A model generated the notes under the pieces. That model was not told the DNA's origin and made no database searches. It worked only from the letters and a program-made list of their open reading frames with translations. From Prochlorococcus sp. AG-436-C05 (GTDB lineage Bacteria; Cyanobacteriota; Cyanobacteriia; PCC-6307; Cyanobiaceae), in assembly GCA_003209795.1 (NCBI GenBank), contig QCPB01000004.1:1-53170 (forward strand): a DNA stretch of 53,170 nucleotides. The letters are read 5' to 3'. Below, piece by piece: positions 21,287 to 34,072 of the stretch (positions within the stretch are counted from its first letter, which is position 1; every line of letters starts with the position of its first letter). The translations under genes were made by a program, and so were the position numbers.

Positions 21287-22264
21287 TTATTTTTTACACC
21301 AACCAGCTAATACAGATAACACAGCTTCTGCTCCAATAATTCCCACGAATCCTCCAAACTCATCTACTACTACTTTTACTCCTTTATGGTCTTTGTCAAA
21401 TCTTGTTAATAATTGATCAGCTCTTATCATTTCTGGGATGTATTCCACAGGATCGCATAACTCTGACAATAATTTTTTCTTTTTACCATTAATAATCTCT
21501 GTTAGCAACTCTTCACGTTTTGCTACTCCTTGAATTTTGTCTACTTTGTCTCCTAAAACAACCCACCAAGGGGAATTGTCTGAAATTATAAGTTTTGAAA
21601 TTTGCTCAAGATTCGAAGATCCGTCAAGACAAGGCGCCGACACCCTTGGAATCATTAAATCTTTAGCTTTTAAATCATTTAATTGAAAAACTTTAAATAT
21701 CATTGCTGCCTCATCGGCTTCTATAAAACCTTTCTGACTTCCTATTTTTGCCATTTGTCTAATTTCTTCTTCATCAGTTGAGATTTCATTTTCTGCAGTA
21801 ATAACTGGAAATATTTGTTCTATTAAAATTAAAAATGGTCGCATTAAAGTATTTAATATTCTCAAAATAGGAACCGATAATAATGCTATTTGTAATGAAA
21901 ATCGTGTGCCAAGAGCTTTAGGGAGCACTTCTCCAAATAAAAGAACTAAAATATAGAAAGAAATTGAAAATAGCGTTAAACCAAAATTAGTATTGATTAC
22001 CAATGTTCCATATACCCCCAAAATAAGACTTCCAATTATATTGAATCCATTATTAGTTATAGTAATTACAGTTAATGTTCTGCCAAGATGTTTTCTCAGT
22101 TTAAGTAATTGATTCGCAGAACTTTTAGGCTTCTGTTTTGATGCTAATTCTAAAATCCTTATCGAATTTACAGCTAAGAAAGATGCCTCTACTCCTGAAC
22201 AACATGCTGAACCAGCTAAAATAATTATTATCAGTAAAATTAATACGTAGACATTTGGTTCCAT
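21287..22264 (-). CDS. CNNM/CorC-type transporter (DUF21 plus CBS domains, hemolysin-like)
   Basis: This 325-residue membrane protein has three or four hydrophobic segments in a DUF21 domain (1 to about 175, with SACCSGVEASFLAVN at the start), then a CBS pair (DLMIPRVSAPCLDGSS onward, ending VVVDEFGGFVGIIG). CNNM proteins move or sense divalent cations such as Mg2+. The extra C-terminal CorC_HlyC domain is absent. It heads a four-gene unit with the GTPase, nadD and nadE. Confidence 0.87.
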   Translation of the reverse strand: MEPNVYVLILLIIIILAGSACCSGVEASFLAVNSIRILELASKQKPKSSANQLLKLRKHLGRTLTVITITNNGFNIIGSLILGVYGTLVINTNFGLTLFSISFYILVLLFGEVLPKALGTRFSLQIALLSVPILRILNTLMRPFLILIEQIFPVITAENEISTDEEEIRQMAKIGSQKGFIEADEAAMIFKVFQLNDLKAKDLMIPRVSAPCLDGSSNLEQISKLIISDNSPWWVVLGDKVDKIQGVAKREELLTEIINGKKKKLLSELCDPVEYIPEMIRADQLLTRFDKDHKGVKVVVDEFGGFVGIIGAEAVLSVLAGWCKK

Positions 22265-22337
22265 TAAAATCGATTAGTTTAAAAACCTGTTGTAATTCAT
22301 TCTTCCATTTTTTATAAAAAACGCCAACAAGAAATTT

Positions 22338-23663
22338 ATGTTTAAGCTTAATAATGAAATTTTTGAGAAAAGAAGAGAAATTTTCTTAAATAAATTAGAT
22401 GGGAAAGCGGCTATTATTCCTGCTGCTAGCCTTGTAAAACATCATGCAGATTGCGAATATCCTTTTAGGCAAGATAGTAATTTTTGGTATCTTACTGGTT
22501 TTGATGAGCCGGATGCAATCGCTCTTTTCTTATCGCATAAGCCAAAGGGAGAGAGATTTATTTTGTTTGTTTCTCCTAAAGATGTTATTAGTGAAGTTTG
22601 GCATGGCTTCAGATGGGGTATAGAAGGAGCTGAAAAAGAGTTCAAAGCTGATAAGGCTCATTCAATTAATGATATAAAAGATTTATTGCCAGTTTATATT
22701 GAGGGGTCTGACGAAATTGTTTTTTCAATTGGTAAATATCCAAGAATTGAGAAAGCAGTCTTGGAGATATTTACTCAACAACTTGAAAATCGCTCAAGAT
22801 TAGGGATTGGTGCAAATTCTATACAATCTCCTGAAATTTATTTAAATCACATGAGATTAATTAAAAGTGAATTTGAAATTAATAGAATGAGAGAAGCTAT
22901 TCAAATTTCAGCAGAAGCCCATGAATTGGTTAGAAAATCTATTTCAGTTAAGAACAATGAGAGACAGATTCAAGGACTAATAGAAGGATTCTTTTTGGAA
23001 AAAGGTGCAAGAGGACCTGCATATAATTCTATTATTGCTTCAGGAGATAATGCATGTATTTTGCATTACACATCAAACAACTCACCCTTATCTAAAAAAG
23101 ATTTATTGTTAGTTGATGCAGGTTGCTCATTAACTGATTATTACAATGGAGACATAACAAGAACTATTCCTATTGGAGGAAAATTTTCTAAAGAGCAAAA
23201 AATAATTTATGAAATTGTTTTAGATGCTCAGAAAAATGCCATTAACAGTGCTGTTACAGGCTCTAATTCTACTACGGTACACAATGTCGCGTTGAAAATT
23301 CTTGTAGAGGGGTTAAAAGAAATTGGCTTACTAAGGGGGAGTACTGATGAGATTATTGACAATGGATTATATAAACATCTCTATATGCATAGAACTGGAC
23401 ATTGGCTTGGATTAGATGTTCATGATGTTGGAGCCTACAGAATGGGTGACTATGAAGTGCAATTGCAGAATGGCATGATTCTTACTGTTGAACCAGGAAT
23501 TTATATCAGTGATAGGATCCCTGTCCCAGATGGCCAACCTAGTATTGATGAAAAATGGAAAGGTATTGGAATAAGAATTGAAGACGATATTTTGGTAAAA
23601 GATAAAGAACCTGAAAATTTAAGTATTGCAGCACTTAAAGAAATTGCTGATTTAGAATTTTAA
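22338..23663 (+). CDS. pepP: Xaa-Pro aminopeptidase
   Basis: This 441-residue M24 metallopeptidase removes N-terminal residues before proline. The N-terminal AMP_N domain (ADCEYPFRQDSNFWYLTGF) is followed by the pita-bread catalytic domain with metal ligands in LLVDAGCSLTDYYNGDITRT, HRTGHWLGLDVHDVG, TVEPGIY and GIRIEDD. All five ligands appear intact. It runs divergently from the CNNM-nadE operon. Confidence 0.95.
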   Translation: MFKLNNEIFEKRREIFLNKLDGKAAIIPAASLVKHHADCEYPFRQDSNFWYLTGFDEPDAIALFLSHKPKGERFILFVSPKDVISEVWHGFRWGIEGAEKEFKADKAHSINDIKDLLPVYIEGSDEIVFSIGKYPRIEKAVLEIFTQQLENRSRLGIGANSIQSPEIYLNHMRLIKSEFEINRMREAIQISAEAHELVRKSISVKNNERQIQGLIEGFFLEKGARGPAYNSIIASGDNACILHYTSNNSPLSKKDLLLVDAGCSLTDYYNGDITRTIPIGGKFSKEQKIIYEIVLDAQKNAINSAVTGSNSTTVHNVALKILVEGLKEIGLLRGSTDEIIDNGLYKHLYMHRTGHWLGLDVHDVGAYRMGDYEVQLQNGMILTVEPGIYISDRIPVPDGQPSIDEKWKGIGIRIEDDILVKDKEPENLSIAALKEIADLEF

Positions 23664-23720
23664 ATGATTGACTTATTAAGTTAATCGATTTATTTTTTCA
23701 ATATCACTAAAAATCTCACA

Positions 23721-23879
23721 ATGGAAAAAAAAGATTCATATGATTCAAACCTCTCTAAAGCAAGAGGTTTGGCTAGCCAACTTGGTATGTTTGCGGAAGA
23801 AAATGATATCCCTAAAGATCTTTGGGATAAATTAGAAGCAACAATTTATGATTTTTATCAAATAACTAATGATAGATAA
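23721..23879 (+). CDS. Small conserved acidic protein, 52 aa
   Basis: Translation of 23721-23879 gives 52 residues beginning MEKKDSYDSNLSKARGL and ending YDFYQITNDR. There is no membrane segment; the sequence is helical, amphipathic and acidic. I know of no function. It is in the same direction as pepP (57 bp downstream) and PSRP-3. An intact frame with typical codon use in a tight region supports it. Confidence 0.6.
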   Translation: MEKKDSYDSNLSKARGLASQLGMFAEENDIPKDLWDKLEATIYDFYQITNDR

Positions 23880-23967
23880 AATCCTTAACTTAATTGATAT
23901 CCATAAACAAAATCAAGAATTTTTGAATAAATTGATCAAAAGTGACCATAAACTGATAAATTGTTAA
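23869..23967 (+). CDS. Possible 32-aa frame overlapping the preceding small gene
   Basis: ATG 23869 overlaps the stop region of the 52-residue gene and opens a 32-residue frame (MIDKILNLIDIHKQNQEF...). It is basic and helical. The overlap is suggestive of coupling, but the frame is so short that chance is a serious alternative. Confidence 0.25.
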   Translation: MIDKILNLIDIHKQNQEFLNKLIKSDHKLINC

Positions 23968-23985
23968 CTAAATATAAAAAAGTGA

Positions 23986-24462
23986 ATGACTTCATCAGAT
24001 AAGGAAAATCAGAATTCAACTAAACAGCAGGAACAAAAAAGTGATCTTCAAAAATCAAAAACTTCATCCCCAAATTCAGGTATGATGGGTGCAACAGCAG
24101 TACTAGCTTCTGCGACTATAGATGAAGATGGAGTACCCTCTGGATATACACCTAAGCCTGATGAAGGAAGGTTCATTATTAAAGTATTGTGGTTGCCTGA
24201 TAACGTTGCATTAGCTGTAGACCAAATTGTGGGTGGAGGTGCTAGTCCTCTCACTGCTTATTATTTTTGGCCAAGGGATGATGCCTGGGAAAAATTAAAA
24301 AGCGAACTTGAAAATAAAAGTTGGATTACAGATAATGAGAGGGTTGAAATATTAAATAAGGCTACGGAAGTAATAAATTATTGGCAAGAAGAAGGTAAAA
24401 CGAAAAATTTAGAAGAGGCAAAGTTGAAATTTCCTGAGGTTACTTTTTGTGGAACTGCCTAA
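23986..24462 (+). CDS. 30S ribosomal protein PSRP-3 / Ycf65
   Basis: This 158-residue protein has a low-complexity polar N-terminus (about 1-45) and a conserved C-terminal domain with [35 protein letters not shown] and the ending [10 protein letters not shown]. This is the plastid-specific ribosomal protein 3 (Ycf65) family, found in cyanobacterial and plastid small subunits. The N-terminal extension is longer than in many homologues. Its stop is 3 bp from the convergent atpC (epsilon) stop. Confidence 0.88.
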   Translation: MTSSDKENQNSTKQQEQKSDLQKSKTSSPNSGMMGATAVLASATIDEDGVPSGYTPKPDEGRFIIKVLWLPDNVALAVDQIVGGGASPLTAYYFWPRDDAWEKLKSELENKSWITDNERVEILNKATEVINYWQEEGKTKNLEEAKLKFPEVTFCGTA

Positions 24463-24465
24463 AAT

Positions 24466-24870
24466 TTAATTTTTTGCAGCTTGAATCCTTGCCTCGGCCT
24501 TTGAAACTTCGTTAAGAGCTTTAATTTTTTCTGGACTTTTTTCAGTTTCAGAAAATTTACTAATTGCTAGTTTTGCCTCTGTAAGATCTTTCTCAGCATC
24601 TTGAACATTAATTTCAGAACCGATTTCAGCATTATTTACCAAAACAATGACTTCATCTGATTCAATTTCGGCGAAGCCGCCCATTAACGCTATAGACTTC
24701 CATTGAGAATTCATTCTGAGCCTTAGAACACCAATATCAATAGCCGTAACTAATGAAATATGCCCTGGAAGTACACCAATTTGACCTGTTGTACTTGGAA
24801 GAATTACCTCTTCAGCTTCTCCTTCGTAAACATTTTGATTAGGAGCTAAAACCTTAAGTGAAATTGCCAT
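24466..24870 (-). CDS. atpC: ATP synthase F1 subunit epsilon
   Basis: This 134-residue subunit has the N-terminal beta sandwich ([33 protein letters not shown], split here as one continuous domain) and the C-terminal helical hairpin that regulates ATP hydrolysis. It lies 40 bp after the beta gene on the minus strand, apart from the main operon, as in other cyanobacteria. In cyanobacterial usage it is often called atpE. Confidence 0.95.
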   Translation of the reverse strand: MAISLKVLAPNQNVYEGEAEEVILPSTTGQIGVLPGHISLVTAIDIGVLRLRMNSQWKSIALMGGFAEIESDEVIVLVNNAEIGSEINVQDAEKDLTEAKLAISKFSETEKSPEKIKALNEVSKAEARIQAAKN

Positions 24871-24910
24871 TAATTTGAGTGTTTGAGATTTAAAATTATA
24901 TATTAATAAT

Positions 24911-26392
<1,482 letters not shown>

Positions 26393-26554
26393 TTAGCTGA
26401 TTTGAGAACAGCTCATAATGCGAAATACTACCACCTCATGGGTATATTTGTTAAATGTGTTCGGCCAACCGCACAGTTCGAATGTTTTTAATTGCTGCTC
26501 CGCCGATTATCTTGTTGAAGATAAGGTCTGAGTAATTCTCTTTCCAAAATTTAT

Positions 26555-26567
26555 GACGCGAAGCGTC
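26555..26567. promoter_or_regulatory. Perfect inverted repeat before groS
   Basis: GACGC-GAA-GCGTC is a perfect 5-bp stem with a 3-base loop, GC-rich against a very AT-rich background, ending 24 bases before the groS start. The classic CIRCE operator (TTAGCACTC-N9-GAGTGCTAA) is not present. It could be a small RNA hairpin in the leader or an operator; function is inferred from position only. Confidence 0.4.
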
Positions 26568-26591
26568 TCTATTATGACCCTCCATTAATCT

Positions 26592-26903
26592 ATGGCAGCT
26601 GTTTCACTTACAGTCTCTACAGTTAAACCACTGGGAGATAGAATATTTATCAAAGTTTCCGCATCTGAGGAAAAAACTGCTGGAGGCATTCTTTTGCCTG
26701 ATACAGCCAAGGAAAAACCACAGGTAGGAGAAGTTGCTCAGGTAGGACCTGGGAAACTTAATGACGATGGTTCTCGACAAACTCCTGAAGTGAGTATTGG
26801 CGATAAAGTCTTATACAGCAAATATGCTGGAACAGACATTAAATTGGGAGGAGATGAGTACGTCTTGCTTTCAGAAAAGGATATTTTAGCTGTCGTAGGC
26901 TAA
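26592..26903 (+). CDS. groS: Co-chaperonin GroES
   Basis: This 103-residue GroES carries the mobile loop [20 protein letters not shown] and the signature [11 protein letters not shown]. Its heptamer caps the GroEL cage. It is the first gene of groS-groL, with 52 bp between them. An inverted repeat lies just upstream. Confidence 0.97.
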   Translation: MAAVSLTVSTVKPLGDRIFIKVSASEEKTAGGILLPDTAKEKPQVGEVAQVGPGKLNDDGSRQTPEVSIGDKVLYSKYAGTDIKLGGDEYVLLSEKDILAVVG

Positions 26904-26940
26904 ATTATTTGTTTCAAAAATTATTAAAACTTATTATTAA

Positions 26941-28593
<1,653 letters not shown>

Positions 28594-28620
28594 AAAATTA
28601 TTTACTTTTTAATCAAATTT

Positions 28621-28656
28621 AAAAAAGGGGTTATTTACAATAATCCCTTTTTTTTA
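28621..28656. terminator. Bidirectional hairpin terminator between groL and secG
   Basis: A stem of about nine pairs (GGGGTTATT against AATAATCCC, one G-T pair) with a loop of TAC or so is flanked by an A run on the left and a T run of about eight on the right. It therefore can end groL on the plus strand and secG on the minus strand. Confidence 0.8.
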
Positions 28657-28666
28657 TAATTAGATT

Positions 28667-28894
28667 CTAGGCAATCCAACCAGCACTTAGAATAATTGCA
28701 AGAGATAAAAATATGATCAATATAGTCCAAGTTATTTTATTTAGTGATGCTTCGGCACTACTGGCGCTAGTAAACATTGAACTTCCACTAGCTGCTATTC
28801 CTCCCATCCCGTCACCTTTCGGACTATGAAGTAAAACTAAAAGTATTAGGAGAATTCCAGAAAATACCCATATCCAACTTAAAATTTGACTCAT
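28667..28894 (-). CDS. secG: Preprotein translocase subunit SecG
   Basis: This 75-residue protein has two membrane helices (about 5-25 and 52-72) around the conserved loop VLLHSPKGDGMGG. SecG aids SecYEG in protein export. It lies 23 bp downstream of gpmI on the same strand. Confidence 0.92.
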   Translation of the reverse strand: MSQILSWIWVFSGILLILLVLLHSPKGDGMGGIAASGSSMFTSASSAEASLNKITWTILIIFLSLAIILSAGWIA

Positions 28895-28917
28895 TTTTGC
28901 TATTGTATTTATTGAGT

Positions 28918-30540
28918 TTAAACATGTTGTACAACTTTATTATAACCTTTAAATTCGATTTCTTTAATAAGAGATTTTCCTGTCATCTCTTTTGGGATGG
29001 GGAGATTTAATAATTGTAATAATGTAGGGGCAATATCTGCCAAGCCAGCATTATCTCTTAAAAGGATCTCATTTCCCATGTTCGGGATTTTTCTTTTTTC
29101 CCCTTCTACAAAGATTAATGGAACTTTATTTATAGTGTGGGCAGTCCAAGCTTCTCCTGAAGGACCTTTCATAACTTCTGCGTTTCCATGGTCAGCTGTT
29201 ATAAGAATACTACCTCCCATTTCTCCAGTAGCATTTACTATCTTACCTATACATCTATCAACAGTTTCAATCGCTTTGATTGTCGCATTCATATTACCTG
29301 TATGACCAACCATATCGGGGTTAGCAAAATTGATTACAACAAAAGCATAGTCTCCACTTTTAATTGCTTGAGCGCAACTCATAGTTAATTCTTCAGCAGA
29401 CATTTCTGGCTCTATATCATAAGTTGCGACTCTTGGAGATGGGACTAAGTTTCTATCTTCTCCTGGTAAGGGGATTTCTACTCCACCGTTAAAAAAATAA
29501 GTAACGTGAGGATATTTTTCTGTTTCTGCAGTTCTATACTGTTTGAGTCCATTATCTGAAACTATTTGACCAATAAAATTATTTAGAGATTCAGGAGGAA
29601 ATGCTACTTTAACCGGTAAATTCGCCTCATATTGAGTAAAGGTAACTATATCTAAATTAGGAACACTTTTTCTTTCAAACTCTGAGAATTGTTTTTCTGA
29701 AAGAGATTTAATGATTTGTCTGGCTCTATCTGGACGGAAATTAAAGCAAATTAAACTATCTCCATCCTTTAAAAAATTATTAGATATTCGTATGGGTTCT
29801 AAAAATTCATCAGTGATTTTATTGTTATAACTTTTATTTAAGTAATCTTGTGGAGAAATATTGCTTACTTTGACGTTGGGATCAGTTAGATTTGTAAATG
29901 CTCTTTCTGTTCTCTCCCATAAAAGATTTCTATCCATTATCCAATACCTGCCGCATATAGATACTATTTCACCTGTTTTATATTTTTTTATACATTCTTC
30001 TATTTGATTTAAATATTTTGAGGCACTTTTTGCTGGTGTATCTCTACCATCAGTAATAATATGAATAGCAACTTTTTTTATGCCAATCTCAGATGCCCAT
30101 TTTATTAATCCTAATAAATGATCAATATGACTATGAACCCCACCATCTGAACACAATCCAGTAATATGTAAAGTTGAATTATTTTTCTTTAATGAATTAG
30201 CTATTTTTATTAACTCATTAACTTGATTTAATTGATTATTTTTTACAATATTTGTAATTCTTACCAATTCTTGTTGAATGATTCTTCCAGATCCAATAGT
30301 AAGGTGCCCCACTTCTGAATTACCCATTTGTCCATTTGGAAGCCCTACATCAGCTCCACTAGCACTTATTAGCGTGTGAGGATAAGCATGCCATAATGAA
30401 TCCATAATAGGCGTATTGGCAGTTTTGATCGCATTATCTGATATTTCTTCTCTATATCCCCAGCCATCTAGTATCGCAAGTACTACTGGGCTTACAGGGG
30501 CGCTTAATCTATTTATATTTTTGCTGCTAATCTTTGACAT
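28918..30540 (-). CDS. gpmI: Phosphoglycerate mutase, 2,3-bisphosphoglycerate-independent
   Basis: This 540-residue alkaline-phosphatase-superfamily enzyme interconverts 3- and 2-phosphoglycerate with two Mn2+ ions. Visible are the metal site [11 protein letters not shown], the phosphoserine in [15 protein letters not shown] (Ser75) and late ligands in [13 protein letters not shown] and [12 protein letters not shown]. Length is slightly above the usual 510-515. It probably heads a gpmI-secG transcript. Confidence 0.95.
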   Translation of the reverse strand: MSKISSKNINRLSAPVSPVVLAILDGWGYREEISDNAIKTANTPIMDSLWHAYPHTLISASGADVGLPNGQMGNSEVGHLTIGSGRIIQQELVRITNIVKNNQLNQVNELIKIANSLKKNNSTLHITGLCSDGGVHSHIDHLLGLIKWASEIGIKKVAIHIITDGRDTPAKSASKYLNQIEECIKKYKTGEIVSICGRYWIMDRNLLWERTERAFTNLTDPNVKVSNISPQDYLNKSYNNKITDEFLEPIRISNNFLKDGDSLICFNFRPDRARQIIKSLSEKQFSEFERKSVPNLDIVTFTQYEANLPVKVAFPPESLNNFIGQIVSDNGLKQYRTAETEKYPHVTYFFNGGVEIPLPGEDRNLVPSPRVATYDIEPEMSAEELTMSCAQAIKSGDYAFVVINFANPDMVGHTGNMNATIKAIETVDRCIGKIVNATGEMGGSILITADHGNAEVMKGPSGEAWTAHTINKVPLIFVEGEKRKIPNMGNEILLRDNAGLADIAPTLLQLLNLPIPKEMTGKSLIKEIEFKGYNKVVQHV

Positions 30541-30678
30541 ATTTATATCAAAATCCCCTTTCTAAATGATCCAATATTAAATTTAGCTTTAAAAGCTACT
30601 CTTTAACAATTTATATTTACTATAGTTAGCTTTTGCTAATTTATAAAGATATTGAACAAATTTTATTTTAAATAAATC

Positions 30679-31216
30679 ATGTCCAATACAGACAAAAGAA
30701 TTGTAATACTTAATGAAGCTGAGCTTGGTAAAACACTCTCACGCTTAACTTCTGAAATTATCGAAAAAGTAACAAACTTAAATGATATTCTTTTGGTTGG
30801 TATTCCCACCAGAGGGGTTTATCTTGCGGAAGTTTTAGAAAAAGAAATTCATTCTACAATAGGTATAAAAGTCAGCAAAGGAACAATAGATCCAACTTTT
30901 TATAGAGATGATCAAAATAGGGTCGCGACTCGTTTAATAAAAGCAACTGATATCCCAACTCCTATTGAGAAAAAAGAAATTATTTTAATAGATGATGTTA
31001 TTTATACTGGGAGAACAATTAGAGCAGCAATGGATTCGCTTTATTCATGGGGTAGACCTAAAAGAGTGATGTTATTAGTAATGGTAGATAGAGGTCATAG
31101 GGAGTTGCCAATACAGCCAGATTTTTTGTGGAAGAAAAGTTCCAACAAGTATAAATGAGAGTATAAATTTGCGTCTTAAAAATGTTGATGGTGAAGAGGG
31201 TGTTTTCCTTGAGTAG
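30679..31216 (+). CDS. pyrR: PyrR bifunctional regulator / uracil phosphoribosyltransferase, interrupted by a frameshift
   Basis: The PRPP loop LIDDVIYTGRTIRAA and the ending RGHRELPIQPDF mark PyrR. The frame stops at 31158 after 159 residues with a tail (LWKKSSNKYK) unlike the family. A T6 run at 31122-31127 lies exactly there; removing one T restores DFVGRKVPTSINESINLRL and onward to a TAG at 31214-31216, giving a normal PyrR of 178 residues. So this is either a real single-base frameshift, a slippage site or a sequence error. PyrR regulates pyrimidine genes by RNA binding in Bacillus. It converges on the Hsp70-like gene. Confidence 0.88.
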
Positions 31217-31223
31217 TCTAATT

Positions 31224-32789
31224 TTAAAAAATATTTCCTAATTTAAATTCTCCTAAAAACTTTTCCTCAACATCAAAACATTTGATATAAAAATCACCTT
31301 TTTCAGTGATTCTGAAAAAGATTTCTAAACAGTCCTCACCAAGTTGGCATTTATTTTGTAGGGTTATTTTTAGTGGTTTTTTATTCCATGTAATAATTTC
31401 TTCTTCACTTTGAACTTTTGCTAATTTGGGTAAACCATTTTCAAAGATCACATCAAACTCTTTTTCCAGTTTGGTTTCACCTATTATTATCTCAAATGTG
31501 TTTTGACCATTTTTACTGGCTTGAAGTATTAATTTAAATGGCTTCTCTGTTGGCCAGGTTTGCCCTCTGCAGAAAATAGGATGCCAGAAATGTTTTTTTT
31601 CTCTTTTATTAAATAACCTTATAGATATTCCCTTATTTAATATATCTTTAATCTTAACTCCGGGAGTCATAGCCAAAGCACCTAATGCTATTGATTCAAT
31701 GGGTGGAGGGGACTTTATTTGGATTTCAGCCATTGTTTTGGCTAGCCATTCTTTAATTAATGGAATCTGTGTTCCACCCCCAACCAAAACAATGGAGTTT
31801 AAATCATCTACATTACAAAACTTTCCTCTTGCTTCATTTAATAGATCTTTAAGCAAGGAGTTTAAATGATTAAGTAGATTATTTTCTATTAGTATTCTTT
31901 CAAATATTTCTTTACTTAGAAGAAATTCTTTTTTTTTATATTCTTCAATATAAAAATTTACGCGGTGTTTTTTTTCATATTTGATTGCAGGAGAACTGAG
32001 TTTACATTTTATTTCTTCTGCTATTAACAAATTTCTTGTATCTTGGTTAGCAGGGAGAAAATAATTGACAATCCATTGATCTAAATCTTTGCCACCAATT
32101 TTTGAGCCTGTTTTGCTTATTATTTCAGCACATCTTAATTTTTGTTTTGAAATTGAGCTAACATCATTTCCTCTAAACTTTAGAAGTTCTGCTATTGGTC
32201 CAGACTTCCCCTCTCCACCCTCTATTTGGATTATGTTCATATCTATTGTGCTCCCTCCAATATCGATAGTCATAAGTTTGGATCCAAAAGGAACATTAAT
32301 TCCTAAACTTGCTGCAGTTGGTTCATCTACTAGCGCTATTTCATCTACGGTTAATTCTTCACAAAGACTTAGTAACCATTCCCGGTAACCTTTGTATGTA
32401 TCTATTGGAGCTGTTAAAACAAGCCTTTTGATTTCATACTCTTCAGGAATGTTTTTCCATAAAACCTCAAAAAATTTTGCACCAGATTCAGTAGGACTTA
32501 AAATTTTATGGTTATTCTTTTCAAAAGGATTCCCAATTAATCGCTTGAAATTTGAATGAAAGAATAAATCTGAATTAACTTCGTTTTTCATCTTTAAGGC
32601 ACTTTCGCCGATTTTTGTTATTTCTGATCCTTCTTCGAACCACACTAATGTAGGTATAACACCTGGTTTAGAAGTGATATGGGGTATTTCTATTAGAATT
32701 GAATTTATTTTTTTTTCCTCTTGGAAAGCAATAACAGTATTCGTATTTCCTAAATCAACAGCAAGTGTTCCTGATAAAATATTCTTCAT
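31224..32789 (-). CDS. Hsp70/DnaK-like chaperone, divergent
   Basis: This protein of about 521 residues has an Hsp70 actin-like ATPase domain: LAVDLGNTNTVIAF (phosphate 1), LMTIDIGGSTIDMNII (phosphate 2) and SIVLVGGGTQIPLIKEWL (adenosine). The C-terminal substrate domain is short and lacks the DnaK lid and the EEVD-like tail, so it is not the housekeeping DnaK. ATG 32789 is preferred; a TTG seven codons upstream is possible. It is divergent from rpoZ. Confidence 0.85.
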   Translation of the reverse strand: MKNILSGTLAVDLGNTNTVIAFQEEKKINSILIEIPHITSKPGVIPTLVWFEEGSEITKIGESALKMKNEVNSDLFFHSNFKRLIGNPFEKNNHKILSPTESGAKFFEVLWKNIPEEYEIKRLVLTAPIDTYKGYREWLLSLCEELTVDEIALVDEPTAASLGINVPFGSKLMTIDIGGSTIDMNIIQIEGGEGKSGPIAELLKFRGNDVSSISKQKLRCAEIISKTGSKIGGKDLDQWIVNYFLPANQDTRNLLIAEEIKCKLSSPAIKYEKKHRVNFYIEEYKKKEFLLSKEIFERILIENNLLNHLNSLLKDLLNEARGKFCNVDDLNSIVLVGGGTQIPLIKEWLAKTMAEIQIKSPPPIESIALGALAMTPGVKIKDILNKGISIRLFNKREKKHFWHPIFCRGQTWPTEKPFKLILQASKNGQNTFEIIIGETKLEKEFDVIFENGLPKLAKVQSEEEIITWNKKPLKITLQNKCQLGEDCLEIFFRITEKGDFYIKCFDVEEKFLGEFKLGNIF

Positions 32790-32891
32790 ATTTACTTTGT
32801 TATTAAACAATTAAGTTAGTTTTGTGATTTTATGGTTTGAAAGGATCAAATAACTTGTAAACTTTATTGTATAATTAAAAAAAAAGTTTTT

Positions 32892-33128
32892 ATGAACATA
32901 TCAAATAATTCTGTTATTGATGCTAATGATCTTGCTAAGAGAGGTGAAAGTTTAATAAGAAAATCAACTAATAGATATTTAACTACGGTAAGAATTGCTT
33001 TCAGAGCCAAACAAAGACGCTTTGATGATTTTGATGGTTTATTGGAGGAATCTGCTATTAAACCAGTTCAAAGATCCATTATTGAATTGAGTGATGAACA
33101 AGATCAGCCAGATTTACTCCCTGGATAA
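32892..33128 (+). CDS. rpoZ: DNA-directed RNA polymerase omega subunit
   Basis: This 78-residue protein carries the cyanobacterial omega motifs [23 protein letters not shown] split by helices, then [11 protein letters not shown]. Omega assists assembly of beta'. The ending with acidic [10 protein letters not shown] is typical of the cyanobacterial form. It is 2 bp upstream of the next gene. Confidence 0.9.
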   Translation: MNISNNSVIDANDLAKRGESLIRKSTNRYLTTVRIAFRAKQRRFDDFDGLLEESAIKPVQRSIIELSDEQDQPDLLPG

Positions 33129-33130
33129 TT

Positions 33131-33502
33131 TTGTTAAGAGAGGAAAAGAATTGGAGATTAAGTAAAGATTTTAAAAAAGGGAAATATTGTTTTTTGATTG
33201 GTGCAAATAATTGGGCTATCGAGTTACAAAAAAGTGAATTTTATTTACTATACCTTTTACTTATAAGACTGAATCAACAACTATTGGAGCTTACAAATCA
33301 ATTGATGGATGAGGAGTTGATTTCTTTAGAGATAGAACAATTACCTTGGTATATTGAATTGGAAGGGAAAAAGAATGAATGGGATTTAAGGTTAATTTTT
33401 GAAAGTCAAGAACATACGCGATCTTTTGAAATGTATTGGCCTATACCAATAGCGCAAAATTTATTTTATGAAATAAAAAAAATGTGGGAATCAATGGATT
33501 GA
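33131..33502 (+). CDS. DUF1818 family protein
   Basis: This 123-residue soluble protein resembles the cyanobacterial DUF1818 family by the core NWAIELQKSEFYLLYLLLIRL and the ending FEMYWPIP. The only usable start is TTG at 33131, two bases after the rpoZ stop, so translation is probably coupled to rpoZ. Function is unknown. Confidence 0.8.
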   Translation: MLREEKNWRLSKDFKKGKYCFLIGANNWAIELQKSEFYLLYLLLIRLNQQLLELTNQLMDEELISLEIEQLPWYIELEGKKNEWDLRLIFESQEHTRSFEMYWPIPIAQNLFYEIKKMWESMD

Positions 33503-33814
33503 AAAATTAATAAAATTGGAAATTTCTTAAAAACAATCCCCGCTTAAAAATTTGTTTTTAACATCTTTTCCACAGCAAATTTTTGATAATGATCTAAAGA
33601 ACTATAAGATGTGGAAAACTTTTTTTTATATACAATTTTTAATATTTATCTAAGATTTATTAATCTAAAATTAAGTTCTCTAAGAAACCTTTTCCTTACT
33701 TGTTTCTCATCATTCTAATACCTGAGACTATTTTGTAATAGTTATTGTTGAAGATTTCGCGCTTTTAAAGAAAACTGGATATTGTTTGTATAAATTTCGC
33801 TTACTTTTTTTAAG
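33503..33814. other. 312-bp gap with no gene seen
   Basis: This AT-rich stretch separates the DUF1818 and DUF2811 genes. I see no intact frame of convincing length, no tRNA and no copy of the island repeats. It probably holds the promoter of the DUF2811 gene. Confidence 0.5.
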
Positions 33815-34066
33815 ATGCAAAAGTTAAATTGTGATTTAAATCCTAGGTCTGCAAGTAAGAAAGATGAAATAATTAGTTTCAAATGCGAACTACACGAGCA
33901 TCTTCAACAGGCCATGAATGAATTCGTTGAGGAACATCCTAATTGGGATCAATATAGAATATTACAAGCGGCTATTGCAGGATTTCTTATGCAGAAAGGT
34001 TTTCAAAATAGGGATCTTACAAGGCTTTATATTGGGAATATGTTCTCAATAAATTTTGAGAATTAA
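33815..34066 (+). CDS. DUF2811 family protein, 83 aa
   Basis: This small soluble protein fits the DUF2811 family of picocyanobacteria: FKCELHEHLQQAMNEFVEEHPNWDQ and IAGFLMQKGFQNRDLTRLY. It is helical, acidic and with no signal peptide. Function is unknown. It converges on the EVE gene with a 6-bp gap and is the last gene before the island boundary. Confidence 0.75.
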   Translation: MQKLNCDLNPRSASKKDEIISFKCELHEHLQQAMNEFVEEHPNWDQYRILQAAIAGFLMQKGFQNRDLTRLYIGNMFSINFEN

Positions 34067-34072
34067 AGAAAT

